64,000 nucleotides of DNA from Acidobacteriaceae bacterium (lineage in GTDB: Bacteria > Acidobacteriota > Terriglobia > Terriglobales > Acidobacteriaceae), in NCBI GenBank assembly GCA_003134655.1, contig PLBY01000149.1, positions 1 to 64,000 of the forward strand. The letters run 5' to 3'. A program made the position numbers and the translations under genes. Shown piece after piece: positions 58,184 to 64,000 of this stretch; positions within the stretch are counted from its first letter, which is position 1, and each line of letters begins with the position of its first letter. The notes beneath the pieces are model-generated. The model was not told the DNA's origin. It saw nothing but the letters and a program-made list of their open reading frames with translations, and searched no databases.

Positions 58184-60769
58184 TCAGTCACCTACCACTA
58201 CCTGTCCCTTTAGCCGAATATCGGAAGAAGATGCTCCCACCCAGATGTCAAACGTACCGGGGGAGACTACTGAGGACTTTTGCTTAGTATCCCAGTGTGC
58301 CCAGTCCGCTACCGGCAGTGCCAGTTTGATAGTGCGGAGTTCCCCAGCTTTTAAATGAATCCGCTGAAATGTCTTAAGTTGCAAGCGTGGCTGCTTGTAC
58401 GCGCGTTCTTCTTGATGGACGTAAGCCTGCACAACTTCGTCGCCATCACGCTGGCCTACATTTTGGATATCCACTGAGGCAGTTATCACTCCCCGAGTTT
58501 TAGACTCACTTGGAGAAACCCGCAACTTGGTGTACCGAAAATCTGTGTAGCTCAGCCCATAACCGAAAGGATAAAGCGGGGGGTGATCCAAATACATATA
58601 TGTTCGCCCTTTGGTGATGTCATAGTCAGTTATGGAAGGAATCTGAGAGTCAGACAAATAGAAAGTCAGGGGTAAGCGACCACTTGGGTTGTGGTCCCCG
58701 AAGAGCACGTCAGCTATGGCGTTGCCTCCTTGCTCGCCCGGGTACCACGCTTCCACGATCGCCGGGACGTGCTCCTGAATCCAGTTGATGGCGACGGGGC
58801 TGCCATTCTCGAGAAGCACGATCGTTCGAGGATTGGCCTGAAAAACATGCTCGATAAACTCCTGCTGTTCAGGTGGCAGTGACAATGTCGTTCGATCTTT
58901 GGTCTCATCCTCGAGATCAGTGGTGAGTCCAATCACGGCAATCACCGCGTCATAATGGCGTAGTTGTGTAAGGTCCTGAGCCGGAGGCTTCCAGATCAGG
59001 CGAATGCCATCATCACTATACTTGTGGTGCGAGTATTCAAGCCTCAAGGCATACGTATGGCCCGCTTGCAAGAATACGGGCTTAGCCAGTGTGCCAGTCG
59101 GCCCCTCAACCAATTTCTCCCCGTCTAGAAATAAACGACCCTCGCCCACGACATTCACTCCAAGTTGGTAGTCTCCGCTCACGGGAGGAGTCAGTTTCCC
59201 AGTCCATCGAACCGAGTAGTGAGGTTCAGACATACTGTTGAGGGGGATGTTCCAGCCCCAGAGCACGAATTGGATTTCCGGATCAACGCGTTCGGAATGG
59301 GGTTTGCCCGACAGTGTCTCATTGTCGAAGTACTCGCCCAAAAGTCCTTGCTGTCCATCGGGCGCCGTCAGGTACTCCGAAGGGATCGAAGACAAGCCTT
59401 CGCTCCACGGGATCAGGTTTACGGAGATCTTCGAACCGGCTCGTGCCCGAATTCCGGTCACCGGAGTTACAGCGGGATTGGTTGGGTTGCCGCTGTAATT
59501 GCCGAAAAGGGATACCGCGGCATTTGGTCCTACCACTGCAATTGAATGAACACGTGCTGTATCGAGCGGCAAGAGCTGACGATTTTCTACCTTCTCATTT
59601 TTGAGCAGGACAATGGACTCCCGAGCGAGTTGCCTTGCCAATGTCACATGCTGAGGCGAACCAACAACCGATCCCGGAATCCGCGAGAACGGTATCTGGT
59701 CCGCTGGATCGAATAGGCCAAGACGAAAGCGCGCCCGCAGGGCATTCGCAACAGCGCGATTCAGCGTAGCTTCGCTAACAGCACCTTGCCGAACCGTTGC
59801 GAGCAGGTGGGTCGTGAAGAACTCACAGCACTCGGGGGTTAGGCTGCCGAGGTCGACATCGAGACCCGCATTGAATGCCGCGGCCAGAGCGCCATCGAAG
59901 GTACTGCTATAGTGGTGCTCGGAAAAGACATTGGTCACAGCCCCTTCGTCGCTTGTCACATACCCCTTGAAGCCCCACTCTCCCCGGAGCTCATCTGTCA
60001 GCAGCCATCGGTTGGCGGTGCTTGGCGTTCCGTTGATGGCGGTGTATGACGTCATAATGCTCCCAGCATGGCCTTGCACAACACACTGTCGGAACGGCTC
60101 CAGGTAGTAATCGCGCAACTGGTCTTCGGGTGCTACCGCGTTCGTTGAAAAGCGCTCAGACTCCTGACTGTAGACTGCGAAATGCTTTAGAGTGGCAATA
60201 ACTTTCAGGTATCTAGGATCGTCACCTTGTAAGCCTTTGACAAACTCCACACCCAACCGTCCCGAGAGATAAGGGTCCTCGCCATATGTCTCCTGAGTTC
60301 GGCCCCAGCGTGGGTCGCGAGCAAGGTTGACGACGGGCCCATAGAGGACGAGAAAGTCGCTGTGAGGAAGTGTGAGGCGCTCACCGAATTGGTTCTGCAT
60401 CGCGCGAGCCTCGTCGGAAATGGCATTCGCCATAGTCCTGACGATATCAGGATCCCAAGTGGCCGCTAGACCAATAGCCTGCGGAAAGACGGTTGCGGTA
60501 CCCCCCATGATGACTCCGTGCAGCGCCTCGTTGCAGCAGTTATAGGCGGAAATACCAAGGCGGGGAATCGCGGGCGTCATGTCCTGCACAAGCGATATCT
60601 TCTCTTCAACCGTCAGGCGCGACACAAGGTCGTTGATCCGCTGCTCGAGCGGAAGTCTGGTATCGCGGAAAGGAAGTTCTCCGGAGGCCAGGACAGACGG
60701 TGCGTCAAAGCGTCCTAGGAGCGCACCGCCGATGATTGTAACTGCTGCTAGTTTTGAGCTTAATCGCAT
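58184..60769 (-). CDS. secreted GH3 beta-xylosidase/glucosidase-like enzyme with PA14
   Basis: 861 residues with a signal region (about 1-28). GH3 barrel: LGISAYNCCNEALHGV (67-86; the xEALHGV form is seen in bacterial/plant xylosidase-type GH3), GPVVNLARDPRWGRTQETYGEDPYL, KVIATLKHFAVYSQE, and the nucleophile Asp274 in GYVTSDEGAVTNV. A PA14 insert (about 480-600: VRWTGKLTPPVSGDYQLGV, RLFLDGEKL) follows the second-domain start (ESIVLLKNE), and a fibronectin-like domain ends the protein. It is not a close copy of the other GH3, which has another substrate-loop pattern. Confidence 0.9.
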   Translation of the reverse strand: MRLSSKLAAVTIIGGALLGRFDAPSVLASGELPFRDTRLPLEQRINDLVSRLTVEEKISLVQDMTPAIPRLGISAYNCCNEALHGVIMGGTATVFPQAIGLAATWDPDIVRTMANAISDEARAMQNQFGERLTLPHSDFLVLYGPVVNLARDPRWGRTQETYGEDPYLSGRLGVEFVKGLQGDDPRYLKVIATLKHFAVYSQESERFSTNAVAPEDQLRDYYLEPFRQCVVQGHAGSIMTSYTAINGTPSTANRWLLTDELRGEWGFKGYVTSDEGAVTNVFSEHHYSSTFDGALAAAFNAGLDVDLGSLTPECCEFFTTHLLATVRQGAVSEATLNRAVANALRARFRLGLFDPADQIPFSRIPGSVVGSPQHVTLARQLARESIVLLKNEKVENRQLLPLDTARVHSIAVVGPNAAVSLFGNYSGNPTNPAVTPVTGIRARAGSKISVNLIPWSEGLSSIPSEYLTAPDGQQGLLGEYFDNETLSGKPHSERVDPEIQFVLWGWNIPLNSMSEPHYSVRWTGKLTPPVSGDYQLGVNVVGEGRLFLDGEKLVEGPTGTLAKPVFLQAGHTYALRLEYSHHKYSDDGIRLIWKPPAQDLTQLRHYDAVIAVIGLTTDLEDETKDRTTLSLPPEQQEFIEHVFQANPRTIVLLENGSPVAINWIQEHVPAIVEAWYPGEQGGNAIADVLFGDHNPSGRLPLTFYLSDSQIPSITDYDITKGRTYMYLDHPPLYPFGYGLSYTDFRYTKLRVSPSESKTRGVITASVDIQNVGQRDGDEVVQAYVHQEERAYKQPRLQLKTFQRIHLKAGELRTIKLALPVADWAHWDTKQKSSVVSPGTFDIWVGASSSDIRLKGQVVVGD

Positions 60770-60922
60770 TGTTACCTTCGCCGTGAATTTCCTTAGATGA
60801 CTTTGAAGACTGGCTCCAGCCCGAACCTCATTTCCCGCGGTCCAGTTAGTACGACGAGATCGAAAACTACTCTAGCCCGACACGGATCCGATCCCCGTTT
60901 AGCGTCCCCCTGAGATCGAGTC

Positions 60923-62179
60923 TCACTTCTCCGCTGCGCGGATGGTAAAGCGATCTACCACGCTGCCCGACGTGCAACTGATGTCGTTCTTGCCTCCGCC
61001 CCCTGGGCCACAAATGTAGGTGCCCTCGATTACTGTCGGCGTGAAGCGCAGCTGAAGGATGCCGAAGTGCATGGCCCGGAATGCCGACCATGAAGGTTTC
61101 GGGCACAAACGGAAGAGGCAGGCCGTGTTGAGTTCCTCCAGTTCGGACCCGCCGATTCCCGCCGTTACGCTCACTACGCCATTTACTGGATAGCTGCGCT
61201 CGTAATCGTGACTGTGGCCATTCACGTTCAGTGCATACTTTTTGTGTTTTGCCGCGAGTCTGGCGATGTAATGCCGCAGATCCAAATCGCTGTGGTGATA
61301 GCCGGAGGTAAAAGGCGCGCGGTGGCCGAAGGTCACTATGAAAGTAATATTCGGATCGCGCTGGGCCTCATCCATTAGCCTATTCGTCTTCATATACCAG
61401 TCGGCCCACGTTTGCACCGTGTACGGCTCCGGGTATGCGATGAAGCGCGCATTGCCGTAATCGAACCACGACCAATCCTGGCCGCAGCATCCTGGATTCG
61501 GAACTCCCGGGGATGTCTGCGGGTTGGGCAAACCAAAGCGCCCCTTGTAATTCCTCAAATCGTCATTGCGCGCCACATCCCATTCGTGATTGCCCCATGC
61601 CGGCATATAAGGGACATCCTGAGACCAAACCATCATGTCATTGAAGTGCTGATCGACGGATGCCTGGCCATTTGGATTCGCTAAGGAGAGATCCCCAAGA
61701 ACCAACACGGCGGCAGGCACGTGCGCCGCAATTAATTCCTGAACCGGTAGCACATCTTTGTAATCGCGGGAGGATCCGATGTCGCCTTCGGCGTCGATGA
61801 TGAAATTTGCGCTACCCGGCGGAAACGGCGTTCTGAATGTGTGATCTGGACAGGTTCCAATCGAGTAGTGGTATAGAGCGTTGGGCGTCAGCGCCGTCAA
61901 AGGAGCCTGGCGAAACGGGCCAGCAGAGGAAAACGGCAGCGGCTTCGGAATATTCCCGGTTCCCGTCTGCCCATAGCCGATAGTCGCTCCATACCGAATC
62001 TTATCCTCGTCGCCTCGCCAGTCGAAGGTAACGGATGTCAGCCCTGTAATAGTCCAGTGAATTTCATCGGCATTGCACTTTTGCTCTGGGTGCCCGTTCT
62101 GCGCGGCACCGGCGTTCGCCGCTGGCATTAGCAGAGCAATGGAGATGAAGGAAACCGTTCGGGCGAAGTGTCCCAGCAT
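60923..62179 (-). CDS. secreted purple-acid-phosphatase-like metallophosphatase
   Basis: 418 residues from the ATG at 62179 (GGAG 11 nt upstream; 30 bp after the preceding gene stop; the frame opens further up to 62260 inside that gene). Signal peptide about 1-26, an N-terminal fibronectin-like domain, then the dinuclear-metal phosphoesterase motifs: DAEGDIG, VLGDLS, GNHEWD, TFGHRAPF and NGHSHDYERS. It probably cleaves phosphomonoesters outside the cytoplasm. Placement at the edge of the carbohydrate island may be incidental. Confidence 0.82.
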   Translation of the reverse strand: MLGHFARTVSFISIALLMPAANAGAAQNGHPEQKCNADEIHWTITGLTSVTFDWRGDEDKIRYGATIGYGQTGTGNIPKPLPFSSAGPFRQAPLTALTPNALYHYSIGTCPDHTFRTPFPPGSANFIIDAEGDIGSSRDYKDVLPVQELIAAHVPAAVLVLGDLSLANPNGQASVDQHFNDMMVWSQDVPYMPAWGNHEWDVARNDDLRNYKGRFGLPNPQTSPGVPNPGCCGQDWSWFDYGNARFIAYPEPYTVQTWADWYMKTNRLMDEAQRDPNITFIVTFGHRAPFTSGYHHSDLDLRHYIARLAAKHKKYALNVNGHSHDYERSYPVNGVVSVTAGIGGSELEELNTACLFRLCPKPSWSAFRAMHFGILQLRFTPTVIEGTYICGPGGGGKNDISCTSGSVVDRFTIRAAEK

Positions 62180-62208
62180 AAATTTGTCGCTCCGGCGCGT
62201 ACCCGCGT

Positions 62209-63381
62209 TCAAATCTTCACGAAAATTTTCCGCTTCATCATCCAAAACAGAATCAGCCATTCCAAGGCAAGCGCGGCGAGCGCCTCAAACAGAAGCCCCG
62301 CGCTGCCCAGATGCACTGCAATGGGGTGCGTGAAGATGTCCGTTCCTGCCTTGATCGATATAAGGCTGACCGTCACATAGATGAAGAGGGCGTTCACTCC
62401 AAATGGGACAAACAGGATCGCCCACTTCCGGTAGCGAACGATATCGACCAGCCAGAAGAAGAATAGAAATTCAAGACAAGCGACGCCGGCGCTTGCGAGG
62501 CCGTACGAGGTTGTCCACATTTTCATTTCTATCGGGATCACCGGACTGAGAGCGAATCCGGCGGCAAGAAGCCCCACTCCCATGGCAGCGATGATTTTCG
62601 CCTTGGCGCCCAATGAACGCGCGGTCATCAGCAACTCTCCAATGAGCAGCCCGATCAATGTGGTCGCAATCGCGGGGATCACCACCAGAACCGTTCCCCA
62701 TCCTTCATCTCGAAATGGCCAAACGTTCCAGTGTTTCTGGCCCAGGACCGCGATATCAACGGAATGCACCAGGTTGTGGTTGACGACATAAGAACCCGCC
62801 GGGATTCCAGGCGCGGGCACGAAGGCCAACACAAGAGCGTATGCGATCAGGATGATTCCAGCCAGCAAAGCCTGAAATCGCCACGATTTTCTTGCGACCA
62901 AAAAAGCTACGAGATACGCAACTGCAATCGGCTGAAGCGCGCTGCTGAGTTCCACCCAATACGGCGAACCGAGTGAAACGGATTCGCGGACCGAGCCTAA
63001 GAGAAACAGGATTACGGCACGCTTTATGGCATGTGCCAACTGCCGGCCATAGCTTTCAGTCCGGGACCGCTTGGCGAGTGAAAGCGGAATGGAAACGCCC
63101 ACCATCAACATGAAGCAAGGCCAGATGCAATCGTAAAATCGCAATCCAAACCATGGACTGTGATCCAGTTGCCGGACGATGGCATGGATGAGGAAATTAT
63201 GCCCGCACGCGTCAACACCAACCATCAGCATTCCACCGCCAACGATCCAGAACATGGTGAAGCCGCGGAAGACATCGAGCGAGACCAGGCGGTCCGTGCC
63301 AGATGATGCTGCCGTGCTTGGACCGAGCTTCTCCCGGTCGCTGGACGTTTCCATCTTCAAAGGTGAAGTGTTGGTCGCCAT
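62209..63381 (-). CDS. HgSNAT-like membrane acyltransferase (DUF5009/DUF1624 type)
   Basis: 390 residues with about ten membrane helices. SLDVFRGFTMFWIVGGG near the N terminus is the hallmark of the family related to heparan-alpha-glucosaminide N-acetyltransferase; FYDCIWPCFMLMVGVSIPLSL, SALQPIAVAYLVAFLVA and PFGVNALFIYV follow the expected pattern. Such proteins are thought to move acyl groups across the membrane to sugars. It lies between the partial gene and the phosphatase gene, same strand and spaced by about 13 and 30 bp, so an operon is likely. Confidence 0.78.
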   Translation of the reverse strand: MATNTSPLKMETSSDREKLGPSTAASSGTDRLVSLDVFRGFTMFWIVGGGMLMVGVDACGHNFLIHAIVRQLDHSPWFGLRFYDCIWPCFMLMVGVSIPLSLAKRSRTESYGRQLAHAIKRAVILFLLGSVRESVSLGSPYWVELSSALQPIAVAYLVAFLVARKSWRFQALLAGIILIAYALVLAFVPAPGIPAGSYVVNHNLVHSVDIAVLGQKHWNVWPFRDEGWGTVLVVIPAIATTLIGLLIGELLMTARSLGAKAKIIAAMGVGLLAAGFALSPVIPIEMKMWTTSYGLASAGVACLEFLFFFWLVDIVRYRKWAILFVPFGVNALFIYVTVSLISIKAGTDIFTHPIAVHLGSAGLLFEALAALALEWLILFWMMKRKIFVKI

Positions 63382-63394
63382 GACAAACCTTCCT

Positions 63395-64000
63395 TCATGG
63401 GTTATTGCCGTGTGTTGCCGGAATCAATCCCCAGGTGTGGCTGCCCACTCCGGGAGGTAGATCAATAATCATCATTTCGGGCTGGGACTCCGACGCATTC
63501 ATCTTACGGGCCGGTTTGTTATCAACCGAGACTTCCGTATGGGAGACCATCAACTGCTGCCGCAAAGGCTCAGATAGCCAGAGCTGCCACGAAGAGGGAT
63601 GGGTTGCGAAATACGTGCAGTAATGGCTGTCTTGGTCAAAGGTTAATTGCAGATTGTTATTGCCCGCAGAGGAGCTAACTTGCGTATGGAGCATTCCTAT
63701 ATATTCATTCGTTCCCAAGGTTTTGTAGTTGGACGGCAAAGCAGCGAATAACTTTTGCATGAAGTCATGATCCAGAGCGATATCCCTGTCATGAAATCCG
63801 ACGATGACAGGACCGTCCGGATGAGCGGGCCATCTCTCGGAATGGAGACGATCGAGGATGTCATAGCCGGTAGTGAAATCGGGTATGACACCCGCCATAT
63901 CTAAAACCCTTTCAGGAGTGAGATAGTAGGTCGCATCGTCGCCATGAAAAAGACCAAAGCCGACGCGCGCGGCCAGTTCGGCCGTGTTATTGAATTGGGT
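63395..64000 (-). CDS. partial gene, C-terminal 201 residues, carbohydrate-related barrel protein
   Basis: The frame is open to the window edge (64000), so the N-terminal part lies outside. The visible start-like ATG at 63898 is internal. Recognisable stretches are GFGLFHGDDATYYLTPERVL, IVGFHDRDIALDHDFMQKLF and YKTLGTNEYIGML, which look like the end of a polysaccharide-deacetylase or glycosidase-like (beta/alpha) barrel, followed by a short beta-domain ending PPGVGSHTWGLIP. I do not assign a family. Confidence 0.55.
   Translation of the reverse strand, partial: TQFNNTAELAARVGFGLFHGDDATYYLTPERVLDMAGVIPDFTTGYDILDRLHSERWPAHPDGPVIVGFHDRDIALDHDFMQKLFAALPSNYKTLGTNEYIGMLHTQVSSSAGNNNLQLTFDQDSHYCTYFATHPSSWQLWLSEPLRQQLMVSHTEVSVDNKPARKMNASESQPEMMIIDLPPGVGSHTWGLIPATHGNNP

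Noticed and set aside
1-64000. CRISPR arrays, tRNA or rRNA genes
   Set aside because: I saw no regularly spaced direct repeats and no cloverleaf or rRNA-like segments; a tRNA scan could not be run.

Overview
The window looks like chromosomal DNA of a soil or plant-litter Acidobacteriota bacterium (Terriglobales-like). The basis is the Oar/CarbReg-type TonB-dependent transporters, the ASPIC/UnbV FG-GAP proteins, the set of small stress proteins and the many secreted carbohydrate-active proteins. The assignment is by family resemblance only. There is no rRNA, tRNA or CRISPR array that I can see.

Layout. (1) 0.4-4.9 kb, minus strand: a stress-protein cluster with two YciE-type DUF892 proteins (one frameshifted), a ferritin-like protein, a YtxH protein, a general-stress-17M-like protein, a BON protein, a 25-residue membrane peptide and a larger membrane protein. 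(2) 5.2-6.9 kb: a scar zone with an IS1380-type transposase remnant, a Crp/Fnr regulator, and a chimeric pseudogene joining a beta-helix signal-peptide region to the broken end of another Crp/Fnr gene. (3) 7.0-17.3 kb, minus: module A, read as TPR protein, CRTAC1-like FG-GAP/ASPIC protein, TonB-dependent transporter, beta-helix protein, six-hairpin glycosidase-like protein. (4) 17.6-27.1 kb, plus: LacI regulator, a frameshifted ORF, FucP-type L-fucose symporter, GDP-mannose 3,5-epimerase-like protein, fucose-1-phosphate guanylyltransferase-like protein, RbsD/FucU mutarotase, GHMP kinase and a GH29 alpha-L-fucosidase. (5) 27.2-46.5 kb, minus: a truncated SDR, a clan-A glycosidase-like protein, two beta-helix proteins, module B (TPR, CRTAC1, GH3, transporter), an FMN L-lactate dehydrogenase-like enzyme, an SDR, a RhaT-like symporter, KDPG aldolase, KDG kinase and a COG3618 lactonase. 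(6) 46.7-55.0 kb, plus: GntR/FadR regulator, two enolase-superfamily dehydratase-like proteins, SDR, GH141-like beta-helix protein, SMP-30 lactonase, FAH-family hydrolase. (7) 55.1-56.2 kb: a broken IS110 transposase. (8) 56.6-64.0 kb, minus: beta-helix protein, GH3, purple-acid-phosphatase-like protein, HgSNAT-like membrane acyltransferase and a partial gene running off the end.

How it fits together. Regions 3-6 and 8 read as an island for using deoxyhexose-bearing plant polysaccharides. Secreted GH29, GH3, GH141-like and beta-helix proteins would release sugars. The transporters, with their TPR and CRTAC1 partners, would take up oligomers in place of a SusC/SusD pair, since no SusD is seen. 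FucP and a RhaT-like symporter would import L-fucose or L-rhamnose. The two SDRs, two lactonases, two dehydratases, FAH hydrolase and L-lactate dehydrogenase match the non-phosphorylative L-fucose/L-rhamnose route ending in pyruvate plus L-lactate. KDG kinase and KDPG aldolase add an Entner-Doudoroff exit for aldonic or uronic acids.

Three points stand out: a duplicated TPR-CRTAC1-transporter-beta-helix module; a split fucokinase/guanylyltransferase pair sitting with a GDP-mannose 3,5-epimerase; and a perfect 19-bp palindrome before the GntR gene whose 13-bp core recurs before the GH3 gene about 9 kb away.
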